DNA of 64,000 nucleotides from positions 1,860,001 through 1,924,000 of the forward strand of contig OZ241848.1 of assembly GCA_965202795.1 (NCBI GenBank). Direction: 5' to 3'. Below the pieces are notes generated by a model. That model did no database searches and was not told the origin of the DNA. It saw only the letters and a list, made by a program, of their open reading frames with translations. Position numbers and translations under genes: made by a program. The stretch comes from JACOND01 sp965202795 (GTDB lineage Bacteria; Bdellovibrionota; Bdellovibrionia; Bdellovibrionales; UBA1609). The first letter of the stretch is position 1, and the number at the start of each line of letters is the position of its first letter. Shown piece by piece: positions 25,836 through 35,401 of this stretch.

Positions 25836-26121
25836 TGAGGCGCATGCCCCTGGATTGCGGGGCGGGGGAAGATTTTTTCAAAAAAAATGCCAAAAAAAAC
25901 TGGATTTTTTGGATATGGCAGCTGATAATCAACATGCGGCAGGCTTTGCTGGTTTTGCCCAGCCTTCCGGCCCTGGCCGGTTTGTTCCGCCGCCGGCAGC
26001 TGAGGGGAAAGCTGCGGGGCAAAGTCTATGAAAATTATACCGCGCGCAGCTGAGATTTCCGGTTAAATTAAAACAGAACAGAGAAAGCGGAAAATTTAAG
26101 CGCAATCCAGACAGCAAAGGC

Positions 26122-28107
26122 ATGAAAAAAGCTATAAAAAATTCCAGGCTTAAAGAAGGCGCTTTGGGCGCTTTGCATGGCTGGGAAGCTTCCGCTGCCG
26201 GCAAAACAGCCATAGATATCGCCATGCTTAAAAGAGGATTTTTTTGCGCTCTGAGGGTTCCGCAGGGCTGGGGGCGCGGCGGCGGGGCCGCCGGAGCGCT
26301 TTGGCGGAAGGATGTGTTTTGCCGGGGCATGGCCCGCGCGGGCATGGCTCTGGCTCTGTGCGCTTTTCTTCTCCCCGCCGAAAAAGCTTTGGGGGCGAAT
26401 CCTGAGCTTGATATTAAAGCTTTTATTTCTGCTGTTGAAAACCGCAGCAGCAGCTATTCACGAGAGTGTCATGGCTTTTGGAATGCTTTGCAGAGCGCGA
26501 AAGCTGTTGCAGCTGCAGGCGCAACAGCAGGCAACGTAAACCAAGACACAATTTCTGAAGCCAAAAACAAACTAAAAGAATGCGAAGAAACCATAGCGCA
26601 AACAAAATACAATCAAATCATCCCCCATGCCATAACATGTGTTGAAAATGAGACAAAGAAATACATCCCCGAAGCCATTGGATCTGACGGCACATTGAAC
26701 CCAGTCCGTAAAAATAATGGTGATGGTGACAAGGATGAAAAGGGGGATTACGCTTCAGGCAGCATCAAGGGCGTCTGCATGAAAGCCCGGGAAAAAGCCA
26801 AGATATGCTGCTTTAACCCGGAAAAATGCCCCTATGAGCATACGCGCATAGCAAGGCAGGTCCTGCAGGTGGCGGCGCCTCTGGCCGCGGCTTTTGCGAC
26901 CCAGATCGGCAGCATAAAGGCCGCCACAGGCAAATGGGATCCTTACAAATACTGCCAGTTCAACAACATCAAGGGCCTTATGGAAACAGGCAGCGCGACC
27001 ACAGTGAACATGCTGAGCCTGATGAAAAAAGGCTGCGGCGCCGGGGAAAAATCATGTGTTAAGGAATGCGGCGGCGAAATCAAAGATTTTAAAGAGGATC
27101 TGGAAGCCTGCTTTGACCCTATAGCGGAGTTTTTGGGCCGCAAAAAGGGCCTGAGCATTAGTGAGATTAAAGCTCTTCTGGAAAAAGGTTTTGAAGATCC
27201 GACTGCAGAAGACCCTCTATTGGTATACAAAATACAGTTATGGAGCAGCCAGGCAAATAGTTCCCCAGCTGCAGAATTAAAAGATGCTGTCAATAAGAAG
27301 GCAAATGACGCTTATTATGGAATTTCCAAAAGCCCCGGCGGCAAGAATCTCAGAAATGGCGCGGAGTCCTCTGACATTGTGGACTGCGGGGAGTCAAACA
27401 GAAAGTTCTCCCACATGCAAAACACGGGAGATCCGGCTCTCCTAAAGCCCTTTATGATGAGTTTTTGCCAAAAAGTGGGCGAGCAGACTCCCCCCAGAAA
27501 AATCGCCTCGCCGCTCCGTCCCAGCCTGCTTGGCTCCCCTCAGGGAGGGGCTGACACCTCCGCCGCCTTCACCGGATCGGACAGCTCTCCCGGAAACTTT
27601 AAAAGCTCGTTTCCGGGAGGCCCGGGGGCCGCCCCCGCTGTTAGTGATGATGATCTGCCCCTTGGCGGCGATGACAAAAACCCTGGCCCCCTTGTAGGCT
27701 CAGGCCTCACCTATCCAGGCGGCAGCCCGGGCGGAAGCGGCGGCGGGCCTGGCGGCGGCTTTGCTGGATCCGATTTTGGCGGGGAAGACGAAGAGGGGGA
27801 GGAGGACTATCCCGGCGAAGGCTTTGGCTCAAATGATGGCTATGGCTTTCAGCCGCCGGAGGCCTGGGAGGGCGGCGCCTTTGCGGGCGGCGATTCTTAT
27901 GGCGGCGGCCTGGCCATGGACGGGCCTGGCGGAGGGGATGGCTCAGGCTTTGGCCGGCGAAAGGAAAAAGACTCAAAAGACGGCGGCAGCCCGGATCTGA
28001 AAAAATATCTGCCTGATAATTTGGACCCTGATATGAGCATCTTTCAAATTATGAGCGACAGAATCCAGGAGTTTTGCCGCGAAAACATCCGGGAAGGCTG
28101 CTTTTAA
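26122..28107 (+). CDS. Secreted Cys-rich protein with Gly-rich domain, unknown
   Basis: Up to 661 residues. A normal signal peptide (MARAGMALALCAFLLPAEKALGA) starts only at residue 70, ATG 26329, so the first 69 codons may not be translated. Mature residues to about 450 contain some 20 Cys residues, including CCFNPEKCP and GCGAGEKSCVKECGG. Residues about 500-630 are Gly/Pro/Asp-rich, and the C-terminus ends SIFQIMSDRIQEFCRENIREGCF (beginning there, Cys residues recur). The segment 26400-26760 is clearly richer in A and T than its surroundings. No family is recognised. Export and disulfide bonding are expected, probably a surface or periplasmic protein. Confidence 0.6.
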   Translation: MKKAIKNSRLKEGALGALHGWEASAAGKTAIDIAMLKRGFFCALRVPQGWGRGGGAAGALWRKDVFCRGMARAGMALALCAFLLPAEKALGANPELDIKAFISAVENRSSSYSRECHGFWNALQSAKAVAAAGATAGNVNQDTISEAKNKLKECEETIAQTKYNQIIPHAITCVENETKKYIPEAIGSDGTLNPVRKNNGDGDKDEKGDYASGSIKGVCMKAREKAKICCFNPEKCPYEHTRIARQVLQVAAPLAAAFATQIGSIKAATGKWDPYKYCQFNNIKGLMETGSATTVNMLSLMKKGCGAGEKSCVKECGGEIKDFKEDLEACFDPIAEFLGRKKGLSISEIKALLEKGFEDPTAEDPLLVYKIQLWSSQANSSPAAELKDAVNKKANDAYYGISKSPGGKNLRNGAESSDIVDCGESNRKFSHMQNTGDPALLKPFMMSFCQKVGEQTPPRKIASPLRPSLLGSPQGGADTSAAFTGSDSSPGNFKSSFPGGPGAAPAVSDDDLPLGGDDKNPGPLVGSGLTYPGGSPGGSGGGPGGGFAGSDFGGEDEEGEEDYPGEGFGSNDGYGFQPPEAWEGGAFAGGDSYGGGLAMDGPGGGDGSGFGRRKEKDSKDGGSPDLKKYLPDNLDPDMSIFQIMSDRIQEFCRENIREGCF

Positions 28108-28235
28108 GCCTGTCAAAGCGGCTCTGCCGGCATGAAAAGGCCCGAAAATGCCTGAAAGCTCTCCCGCCAGGAGGGGGCGGCGCCCCCTGAAAAAAAAGCT
28201 TGACCCCCCCGCGGCCCGCTAACAGGCTGTTGATT

Positions 28236-29141
28236 ATGAAGCCGGTTTTAGAGGCGCGGGGCCTTCGCAAAAGCTTTCGGCGCGGGGGCTTTTCCCCTCC
28301 AGCTCCCATCTTAAAGGGCCTGAGCTTCGCGCTTCCCGAAGGCTCAGTGACGGGCTTTCTGGGGCCAAACGGCGCCGGCAAATCCACCGCCTTTAAATGC
28401 CTTCTCGGCCTGGCCAAAAAAGATGGCGGCGAAGTTAAATTTTTCGGCGCCCCGCTTTCGCCGCGCGCCAAAGCCAAAATCGGATTCCTGCCGGAGCAGC
28501 CCCAGTTTTTCGGGGAGCTGAGCGCCTGGGAAGAGCTTCTTTATCTGGGGCGCCTCAGCCAGCCCTCTGAAACAGAGGCGCTGAAACAGCGGATCAGCCA
28601 TCTGCTGAAAAAGGCCGGCCTGTTTGCCCGCCGCCATCAAAGGCTCAAGACATTTTCCAAGGGAATGATTCAAAAAGTCGGCCTGATTCAGGCTTTCCTC
28701 TCTGATCCGCAGATCCTTATTTTGGATGAGCCGTTTTCAGGCCTTGATCCCGAAGGGCGGTTTTTTGCGGCGGATTTGATTGAGGGGGCGCGGCGGAAGG
28801 GCCGCTCCGCGCTTTTCAGCAGCCACATCCTTCAGGATGTGGAAAAGGCCTGCGACCGGCTTGTGATCATTCATGAGGGGGAAATTGTCTTTCAGGGGCT
28901 GTTTTCAGATCTTCCCTATATGGGCGAAAGCCGGCAGATACTGTATCTGCTGAAGGGAAAAAGGCTGAAAGCTGAGGCTCTGGGGCTTGAGGAATGCCAA
29001 AGCGCCTTAAAAAAAATCCTCAATTCAGGGGGGAAAATCCTGTCTGTTCAGACAAAAGCCGGTGATTTAGAGGCCGCTTATATGAAGCTGGCCCCGGGGC
29101 CCGCCTCATCCTCTGAAGACTCCGGCGGCAGGCCATGCTGA
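28236..29141 (+). CDS. ABC transporter ATP-binding protein (ABC-2 exporter type)
   Basis: About 301 residues from the ATG at 28236. Visible are Walker A GPNGAGKST, Walker B ILILDEPFSGLD and the switch His in SSHIL. The signature loop is degenerate (FSKGMIQKV instead of LSGGQ), as is common in ABC-2 exporters of the NatA/GldA/CcmA-like group. The C-terminal 80 residues are the usual exporter extension. The permease follows after 46 nt, so these form one transporter. The substrate is not indicated. Confidence 0.9.
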   Translation: MKPVLEARGLRKSFRRGGFSPPAPILKGLSFALPEGSVTGFLGPNGAGKSTAFKCLLGLAKKDGGEVKFFGAPLSPRAKAKIGFLPEQPQFFGELSAWEELLYLGRLSQPSETEALKQRISHLLKKAGLFARRHQRLKTFSKGMIQKVGLIQAFLSDPQILILDEPFSGLDPEGRFFAADLIEGARRKGRSALFSSHILQDVEKACDRLVIIHEGEIVFQGLFSDLPYMGESRQILYLLKGKRLKAEALGLEECQSALKKILNSGGKILSVQTKAGDLEAAYMKLAPGPASSSEDSGGRPC

Positions 29142-29187
29142 TTTTGTTTGATAAAACAGCGCTTTTAGAAGAGCATGCGGTGGGACA

Positions 29188-29955
29188 GTGAAACAAATCT
29201 GGATTGTGGCCGCAGCCTCCTTTCGCGAGGGGGCCAGGAAAAAGTTTTTCCTGGCCCTGGGGGCGCTTTGCCTTTTTATGCTTTGTTTCGGCTTGATCCT
29301 CGGCCGGCTGAGCCTGGACGAGGCTGAAAGGCTGATGATCAATTTTGGCCTGGCGGGCGCGCAGATTTCGCTCGCGGCCATGGCGCTGTTTTTTGGCGGA
29401 CATATATTTGCCGGCGATCTGGAGCGAAAAACCCTTTTGACTGTTTTGGCCCGTCCCATCCGCCCCTCAGTGTTTTTTTTGGGGCGCTATTTAGGCGCGG
29501 CGCTTTTGCTGCTCGCGGAGCTTTGCGCGCTGAGCGCGCTTTTTGCGGCGCTTGCTGTTTTTTTCGGCGGCGGCCTTAATCCCGGCATGGCCGCGGCCTT
29601 TGCGGGTTTTTTTCTTGAAAGCCTGCTGCTTTTGGCTTTCGCTTTGTTTTTTGCCTCTTACGCCAGCCCGGTTCTGGCCCTTCTGGCCGGCGGGGCCCTG
29701 TTTTTTGCCGGCCATTTTTTAGGCTCCATATCTTATTTTATCAAAGAGGGGGGAGAGGGCGGCGCCGCCCGGCTGATTCTTTTCGCGCTGCGGGGCCTTC
29801 CCGATCTGGAGAGGGTGAACTGGAAGCCGGCGGCTGTCTATGGAGAGCCGGTCCCTTTAGGAGAGTTTGCCTCCTCCTGTCTGTATGCTTTGCTCTGGAC
29901 GGCTTTTGCGGCCAGCCTTGGCCTAGTCATTATGGAGCGCAGGGATTATTTGTAG
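29188..29955 (+). CDS. ABC-2 type transporter permease
   Basis: A 255-residue protein with about six membrane helices and the family order: a short N-terminal amphipathic segment (ASFREGARKKFF), helix, periplasmic loop, then FFGGHIFAGDLERKTLLTVL and ARPIRPSVFFLGRYLGA, typical of NosY-like permeases. A GTG start at 29188 follows a GGTGGGA site. It pairs with the upstream ATPase, and the helicase gene begins 7 nt after its stop. Confidence 0.85.
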   Translation: MKQIWIVAAASFREGARKKFFLALGALCLFMLCFGLILGRLSLDEAERLMINFGLAGAQISLAAMALFFGGHIFAGDLERKTLLTVLARPIRPSVFFLGRYLGAALLLLAELCALSALFAALAVFFGGGLNPGMAAAFAGFFLESLLLLAFALFFASYASPVLALLAGGALFFAGHFLGSISYFIKEGGEGGAARLILFALRGLPDLERVNWKPAAVYGEPVPLGEFASSCLYALLWTAFAASLGLVIMERRDYL

Positions 29956-29962
29956 AGGGCGC

Positions 29963-32900
29963 ATGGCAGAACTCAATTTCAAATCCCGCCTGGTTTTGGC
30001 CGGCGCGGGAACAGGCAAAACCTATCGCCTGATTCAGGAAATTCTTAAAATCCGCCGGGATTTTCAGCAGCTTGCGGGCCGGGAGCCGCGCCTGATTGTC
30101 TGCGCCTTCACCAGAAAATCCGTCCAGGAGCTGAAAACCCGGCTCTGCCGGAAAGCTTTGGAGCCGGAAAACAAAGGGCTTTTAAAGCTTCTTCACTCGC
30201 CGTCAATGGAGATCTCCACTATTGATGGCATTTTGAGCCGTCTTTTGCGGCGATATGGCCATCAGTCCGGCCTGAACCCTGATTTTGTTTTCTGCTCCCC
30301 TGAGGAAAACGACAGGCTGCTCTGCCGGACGGCGGAAAGGCTTTTGTTTGGGCGGCATATCTCCCTTTTAAAGCGGGCGCCTTTTGGCTTTTTGAAGGAG
30401 GCGCTGCGGTTTTACACGGAAAGCCGCCTGCAATGCCCGGGCTTAAAAATGCTTGGGGAGGCTGATTTTAAGGATTTTCAAAAAGAGAGGGAGAGGCTTG
30501 AGGGCGGGGGAGGCAAAAGCCCGATCCCCGCGGTCAGCGAAAAAGGCTTTGCGGATTTTTTTAAAAAACAAGCCAAAGAGGGGATTTCGTTTCAGCCGGA
30601 GCTGTTTTTGCCTCTGTTTAAAGGCTTTGAGCTTATGGCAGAGGAGTTTTTTGAAGAGTTTGTTGGAGAGAAAAAACGCTCCGGCCTGCTGGAAATGTCT
30701 GATTTGGTTTTGTTCAGCCTGGATTTGCTCCGCCAAAGCCCCGCCGCGGGGCGCGCCTTTGCCGCTGACTGGGATTTTTGGCTGATTGACGAATATCAGG
30801 ACACAAGCCGCGGGCAGGAGCAAATCTTCCAGGCCCTTACCGGATTCAAAAACCTGTTTTGCGCCGGCGATCCGCGGCAGAGCATTTATTTGTTTCGGGG
30901 GGCCGACCCGGAGATTTTTCAAAAAAAAGGGGGCGCCGGCGCCGCGGAGCGGGAGGCCTTAAATGTCAATTACAGGTCAAGCCCCTGTTTGATCAGGTTT
31001 TTTAACGAGTTTTTTCCAGAAGTCAGGGGATGCCCCCCTTTTGAGCCGGCGCCGGGGAGAGTCTCAGATCCCGAAGACCCCCAAGTTTATTTTTTAAACT
31101 ACAGCGGCGGCGGGGAGGAGGCTTTCCCCGCGGTTGAGTTTCATATCCGGCGCCTGCTGAAAAAGGGCGCCCGGCTGAGCGATATTTGCGCGCTCTCGTT
31201 TAGAAACAAAGATCTTTCCCGGCTGGCCAATTTTTTGAGGGGCAAAGATTTATGCCTTGAGCTGCTGAGCGCCCGGGGCTTTTCTGAAAAGCGGCTGGTT
31301 TTGGACGCCCTGTTTTTTCTGAAATTTTTGATCAATCCGCATGATGGCGGCAATCTGACCGCCCTTTGCCGCTCGCCTTATTTTTATCTGCCTGATCAGG
31401 CGCTGGGAGATCTCTGCCATGCCCACAGAGAGATTTGCGCGGGCGGCGGCGCCCTCTCTTTTTGGAGCTTTATGAAAAAAAAGCTCCCCGATGAGGAGGC
31501 TGTTCAGGCTCTGCGGGAGCATATAAGCTTAAGGGGCCGCGAGGGGGTTTGGGCCGCCTTTGAAAGCGGGCTTTGCAGCCGGGGCTTTATGGATCTTGCC
31601 CATTATCAGGATCCCTCCGGCTCTTCTGAGGCCAATCTGTGGAAGCTTTTGAGTCATCTGCGGGAGGCCGGCTGTCCGCTTGATTTGTTTTACACTCTGG
31701 AAAACAAAACCGGAGGCGGGGAGCTGGAGAGCGAGGCGGCCGCGCCTGTCAATCCCAATGCGCTGCGGATGATGACCATTCACGGGAGCAAGGGCCTGGA
31801 GTTTGAGCATGTGATCGTTATGGACTTGTCCATGGCCAAAAGCCCTTTGAAAACTCCGCCCGCAAAGGGGAGTTTTATGCTTGACAGGGAGAGGGCAAAA
31901 ATGGCTTTTGCCGCCCCCGCCGGCGGCCGGCTCCAGCCGAAAAAAAAATGCTATGGACATGAAAAATATATGCTGGAGATAAAAGAAGAGCATAAGCGGG
32001 AGAGAGACCGCCTGTTTTATGTGGCCATGACCCGCGCGCGCCAGAGCCTGGCGCTTGCTGTCCCCTCGCAAAAGCCGGAGACAAACAGCTGGCTTGAAAG
32101 GGCCGCTTTTTTTAGGGGCATTGAGGAGATTTCCTCAGGCCGGGGGAAATCAGGCCGGCCTGTCCAGAGCTGGAGTCTGAGGGCCGGAGTTTATAAAAGA
32201 AAGGGCTATGCCTTTGCTGTGGAGAATCATTTTCCTCTTTCAGATCCGGCGCCCGCCCATTCTTCCGCCGCCCGGCCCTCAGCCGCGCCGCCGCCTCCGC
32301 GGCCTTTTCGGGGGCCGCCGCTTCCTGAAATGTCCGTAAAATCCTCTAAAGATTTTTCTGAGCGCTTAAGCTCTCTAAAAGGCTCAAAGCGGGCGGGCGA
32401 AAGCGGGCCGTTTGACAGGAGCGGGATCATCCCCGCCAAAGCGAAAAACCTTGCCCTCAAAACAACTCTCGGCCGGGAGCTGCATCACTGCCTGAGGCTG
32501 CTTTCCCATCACTCTCTTTCGGAAGTTCAAGATCGGGCCGCCAGGGCCTTTCTTTCGGAGAGCGAAAAATCCCGGCTCAAAACGGCGCTGGCATACGCCG
32601 CCCATCTGAGGGAGCCAAATATCAGCGCCTTTCTCAAAAAGGGGCATGCGGAATGGCCCTTCAAGATTCAGGTTGATCTTCAGAAGCTGTCAGGCAGGCC
32701 TCATCTGGATCAATCCAGCGCTTCGGCCGGCCTTTATAAGGGGGCGGCCCTTAAAAAGGAAAAATCCGGCCCCCCGCCCCGCATTCTTGCCCTTCAGGGG
32801 CAGATAGACTTGTGGAGCCATGATGGCCGGGCCATTCATGCGCTTGATTACAAAAGCTCCCGCTTTCAGGATGTTGAAAGCCAGCTGATTTTTTACAGCT

Positions 32901-33034
32901 GGGTCCTGGACTTCATGTATCATCCTGAGGCTGTGTTTATGAGCGCGGTTTATCCTTTTGAGGGGCAGGCCAAAACCATCCGCTATGGCGCGCGGCATAA
33001 AGCGCTTATGGAGGGCTGGCTCAAAAGCCTGTGA
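29963..33034 (+). CDS. UvrD/AddA-like helicase with C-terminal RecB-type nuclease
   Basis: A 1023-residue protein. Superfamily I helicase motifs are visible: Walker A LAGAGTGKT (residues about 12-20), motif II LIDEYQDTS, motif III CAGDPRQSIY, motif V TIHGSKGLEFEHVIV and motif VI FYVAMTRARQSL. The last 200 residues carry a PD-(D/E)XK nuclease with GRELHH, LQGQIDLW, ALDYKSS and QLIFYSWVL in the order seen in AddA/RecB. Such enzymes resect double-strand breaks for RecA loading. The usual AddB partner is not adjacent, though recA, recX and pncC are 3-6 kb away. It follows the ABC permease by 7 nt and may share its transcript. Confidence 0.88.
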   Translation: MAELNFKSRLVLAGAGTGKTYRLIQEILKIRRDFQQLAGREPRLIVCAFTRKSVQELKTRLCRKALEPENKGLLKLLHSPSMEISTIDGILSRLLRRYGHQSGLNPDFVFCSPEENDRLLCRTAERLLFGRHISLLKRAPFGFLKEALRFYTESRLQCPGLKMLGEADFKDFQKERERLEGGGGKSPIPAVSEKGFADFFKKQAKEGISFQPELFLPLFKGFELMAEEFFEEFVGEKKRSGLLEMSDLVLFSLDLLRQSPAAGRAFAADWDFWLIDEYQDTSRGQEQIFQALTGFKNLFCAGDPRQSIYLFRGADPEIFQKKGGAGAAEREALNVNYRSSPCLIRFFNEFFPEVRGCPPFEPAPGRVSDPEDPQVYFLNYSGGGEEAFPAVEFHIRRLLKKGARLSDICALSFRNKDLSRLANFLRGKDLCLELLSARGFSEKRLVLDALFFLKFLINPHDGGNLTALCRSPYFYLPDQALGDLCHAHREICAGGGALSFWSFMKKKLPDEEAVQALREHISLRGREGVWAAFESGLCSRGFMDLAHYQDPSGSSEANLWKLLSHLREAGCPLDLFYTLENKTGGGELESEAAAPVNPNALRMMTIHGSKGLEFEHVIVMDLSMAKSPLKTPPAKGSFMLDRERAKMAFAAPAGGRLQPKKKCYGHEKYMLEIKEEHKRERDRLFYVAMTRARQSLALAVPSQKPETNSWLERAAFFRGIEEISSGRGKSGRPVQSWSLRAGVYKRKGYAFAVENHFPLSDPAPAHSSAARPSAAPPPPRPFRGPPLPEMSVKSSKDFSERLSSLKGSKRAGESGPFDRSGIIPAKAKNLALKTTLGRELHHCLRLLSHHSLSEVQDRAARAFLSESEKSRLKTALAYAAHLREPNISAFLKKGHAEWPFKIQVDLQKLSGRPHLDQSSASAGLYKGAALKKEKSGPPPRILALQGQIDLWSHDGRAIHALDYKSSRFQDVESQLIFYSWVLDFMYHPEAVFMSAVYPFEGQAKTIRYGARHKALMEGWLKSL

Positions 33035-33092
33035 TTTGCCTTTGGATGGGCCGGGCGCGGCGGCTGAGGCGGCGGCCGCGAAGCTGTCCCTC

Positions 33093-33749
33093 TCAGTCCG
33101 ACAGTCCAGAAAGCAGGGCGCGCAGAATCTCCCCCTCAAAGCCTCTGGCCCGAAGCGCCCGGGCGGCCTTTTGCCTCCCGGCTGCCGGCGCGCCCGCTGC
33201 TGCGGAGAGCCGCTTTTTCTCAAGCAGGGCGCGGGCCTTTTTCAGCTCCCTTTCCCTGTTATATTCCGGGCAGGGGAGGCCCCTCTGCCTCAGGCGGCTT
33301 TTGATATAGAGCCAGCCTTTGTTTTTTTCGTGAAGGGACCGCGCAAACATCTCCGCCAGCTCGCCGGCAGGCTGCATGAAACCCCTTTTTTTGGCCTCCG
33401 CCAGGGCCCATTCCGCCGCTTCAGGCGGGAATTTTTTAAGAAGCCTCTCTTTCAGCTCTTTTTCAGAATAAGGCCGCCGCGCCAAAAAGCGGATGAGGCT
33501 TTTTAGCGCGGATTTGAGGGAATCTTCCGGCCCGCCCGCTTTTTTTTTGCGGCTGTTTTCGCTCATTGATTTTTGCAGCAAGGCCGGCGCCTGTTTTTCT
33601 GGGCCGGGCATTGGGGCCGCTCCTGTTTGCTGGGCCGGGCATTGAGGCCGTTCCTGTTTGCTGGGACGGGCATTGGGGCCGTTCCTGTTTGCTGGGACGG
33701 GCATTGAGGCCGTTCCGAGCCTTTCAGGCTCTTTTGGCTTTTTTGTCAA
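33093..33749 (-). CDS. recX: RecX regulatory protein
   Basis: The conserved part starts near residue 75: LIRFLARRPYSEKELKERL, then ALAEAKKRGFMQPAGELAEMFARSL and GWLYIKSRLRQRGL, which are RecX three-helix repeats; they inhibit and modulate RecA filaments. Two starts are possible. A TTG at 33749 overlaps the end of pilT and adds a 61-residue leader made of translated GC-rich repeat (ARPSKQ, CPAQQTG). The ATG at 33566 gives a normal-length protein of 157 residues and I prefer it, although its ribosome site is poor. It is separated from recA by pilT and pncC and lies on the opposite strand, which is not the usual recA-recX order. Confidence 0.82.
   Translation of the reverse strand: MTKKPKEPERLGTASMPVPANRNGPNARPSKQERPQCPAQQTGAAPMPGPEKQAPALLQKSMSENSRKKKAGGPEDSLKSALKSLIRFLARRPYSEKELKERLLKKFPPEAAEWALAEAKKRGFMQPAGELAEMFARSLHEKNKGWLYIKSRLRQRGLPCPEYNRERELKKARALLEKKRLSAAAGAPAAGRQKAARALRARGFEGEILRALLSGLSD
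33595..33720. repeat. Short-form palindromic repeat, four tandem units
   Basis: Units of about 29-33 bp reading TGTTTGCTGGGACGGGCATT followed by GGGGCCGTTCC or GAGGCCGTTCC. This is the core half of the GC-rich repeat without the CTCCGCGGAG and TCCAGAGG parts. The array lies between pilT and the conserved part of recX. Confidence 0.8.
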
Positions 33750-34953
33750 AGACTGTTTTCATTTCCTGAAAATCGGTTTCCATCACGAGCTTTTTCTTTT
33801 GGGCAAAGCCCTCTCCCGCCGCGGCGGGCCTGGCAGCCCTCCCTCTTGCGTCTTTGCCGGAATCCTGACTCAGGCCGCTGAAGCGCATCCGAAGCTTTTC
33901 CGGCTGATGGCTGGCCTTAAGAGCTTCGGTTTCACTGATCAGCCCCTGCTCCCACATTTGAATCAAATGCTGGTTAAAGGACTGCATGTTCCAGGTCTCT
34001 TTGCTGGATTCAATCACCTCATAGATGAGCGAGGCGCTTTTGGTTTCATCCTCCAAAATGCCCCGAACCCTCGGATTGTTGAGCAGTATTTCCACAGCCG
34101 GCAGGAATCCGCTTTTGTCTTTTTTCATAACCAGCCGCTGGCATATAATGGCCCTTAGCGTGGAGGCAAACTCCAGCCGGGCGTGCTTTTGCCTGTTCTC
34201 GTCAAACATTCCCAAAATCCGGTTGATGGTCTCCGCGGCGTTAAGCGTGTGCAGGGTGGAAAAAACCAAATGCCCCGTGCTGGCTGCGTTCAGGGCGGTT
34301 TCAACGGAAACCTCATCCCTAAGCTCTCCAAAAAAAATATAATCCGGGTCCTGGCGCAGGCTGGACTTAAGCGCCATTTCGTAGCTGATGTAGTCTGTTC
34401 CAAGCTCTCTCTGGGTTATCAGGCTCCGGCGGTCCTGGATCAAAAATTCAATGGGATCCTCAATGGTGATGATGTGCCGGCTTTGGCTTTGATTGATATG
34501 GTTCAGCATGGCGGCCACGGTGGAGGATTTGCCGTTTCCAGTGGCTCCTGTGACAAGAATCAGGCCGCGGGTGTTTGTTTCGACTATGCGCTTCGCCTGT
34601 GGGGGCAGGTTGAGGGAATTGAAGTCAGGCACTTTAAAGGGGATGTTGCGGACCACAACCCTTAAAGTCCCCCTCTGGTAAAATATGTTGAAGCGAAACC
34701 TGCCCAGGCCGGGGACGCCATAGCTGAAATCCAGCTGCTTTTCCTCTGCGAGGATCTGCTTGTGGTAGGGCTTTAAAATTTCCTCAATAGAGGCTTTTAA
34801 GTCTTTTGAGTTTAGCGGGGGGTGCTCGTTGAAGAGCAGCATCAGGGCGCCGTTTTTTCTGGCTATGGGCGGCGCCCCCGATTTTAAGTGGAGATCGCTG
34901 GCCTGTTTTTTCTCCATGGCCTCAAGGCATCTCATTAAGTCCAGCGGCATCAT
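33724..34953 (-). CDS. pilT: Type IV pilus retraction ATPase (PilT/PilU family)
   Basis: A 409-residue hexameric ATPase that powers pilus retraction. Visible are the N-terminal ASDLHLKSGAPP, Walker A GATGNGKSS (residues 136-144), the Asp box IITIEDPIEF, the Walker B-like DPDYIFFGELRD and the His box TGHLVFSTLHT. The C-terminal 40 residues are an extra low-complexity tail. Three extra copies of its first 75 codons lie directly upstream, and the TGA of the nearest one overlaps this ATG. AAGGAGAGC before the ATG is itself coding sequence of that upstream copy. The intact gene therefore probably depends on coupling. PilT or PilU cannot be decided. A pilin gene is at 60233. Confidence 0.92.
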   Translation of the reverse strand: MMPLDLMRCLEAMEKKQASDLHLKSGAPPIARKNGALMLLFNEHPPLNSKDLKASIEEILKPYHKQILAEEKQLDFSYGVPGLGRFRFNIFYQRGTLRVVVRNIPFKVPDFNSLNLPPQAKRIVETNTRGLILVTGATGNGKSSTVAAMLNHINQSQSRHIITIEDPIEFLIQDRRSLITQRELGTDYISYEMALKSSLRQDPDYIFFGELRDEVSVETALNAASTGHLVFSTLHTLNAAETINRILGMFDENRQKHARLEFASTLRAIICQRLVMKKDKSGFLPAVEILLNNPRVRGILEDETKSASLIYEVIESSKETWNMQSFNQHLIQMWEQGLISETEALKASHQPEKLRMRFSGLSQDSGKDARGRAARPAAAGEGFAQKKKLVMETDFQEMKTVFDKKAKRA

Positions 34954-35177
34954 GCTCTCCTTTTTTCCTCTGCGAGGATCTGCCTGTGGCAGGGCTTTAA
35001 AATTTCCTCAATAGAGGCTTTTAAGTCTTTTGAGTTTAGCGGAGGGCGCTCGTTGAAGAGCAGCATCAGGGCGCCGTTTTTTCTGGCTATGGGCGGCGCC
35101 CCCGATTTTAAGTGGAGATCGCTGGCCTGTTTTTTCTCCATGGCCTCAAGGCATCTCATTAAGTCCAGCGGCATCAT
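34950..35177 (-). pseudogene. Duplicated pilT N-terminal fragment 1 (75 codons)
   Basis: Encodes the same start as pilT (MMPLDLMRCLEAMEKKQASD) and ends in ILAEEKRRA at a frameshifted stop. It has its own ribosome site, AAGGAGAGC, and its TGA overlaps the ATG of intact pilT. It lacks the ATPase core, so it cannot act as an ATPase. It may be a translated short peptide or simply a relay for ribosomes. Confidence 0.8.
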
Positions 35178-35401
35178 GCTCTCCTTTTTTCCTCTGCGAG
35201 GATCTGCTTGTGGCAGGGCTTTAAAATTTCCTCAATAGAGGCTTTTAAGTCTTTTGAGTTTAGCGGAGGGCGCTCGTTGAAGAGCAGCATCAGGGCGCCG
35301 TTTTTTCTGGCTATGGGCGGCGCCCCCGATTTTAAGTGGAGATCGCTGGCCTGTTTTTTCTCCATGGCCTCAAGGCATCTCATTAAGTCCAGCGGCATCA
35401 T
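35174..35401 (-). pseudogene. Duplicated pilT N-terminal fragment 2 (75 codons)
   Basis: Near-identical to fragment 1 (Cys-His-Lys instead of Cys-His-Arg before QILAEEK). It is coupled at both ends by ATGA overlaps. Confidence 0.8.

Noticed and set aside
25582..26053. Frames of 110-146 codons on both strands between bioB and the secreted protein
   Set aside because: No ribosome site, no family resemblance, and they run through a copy of the GC-rich repeat.
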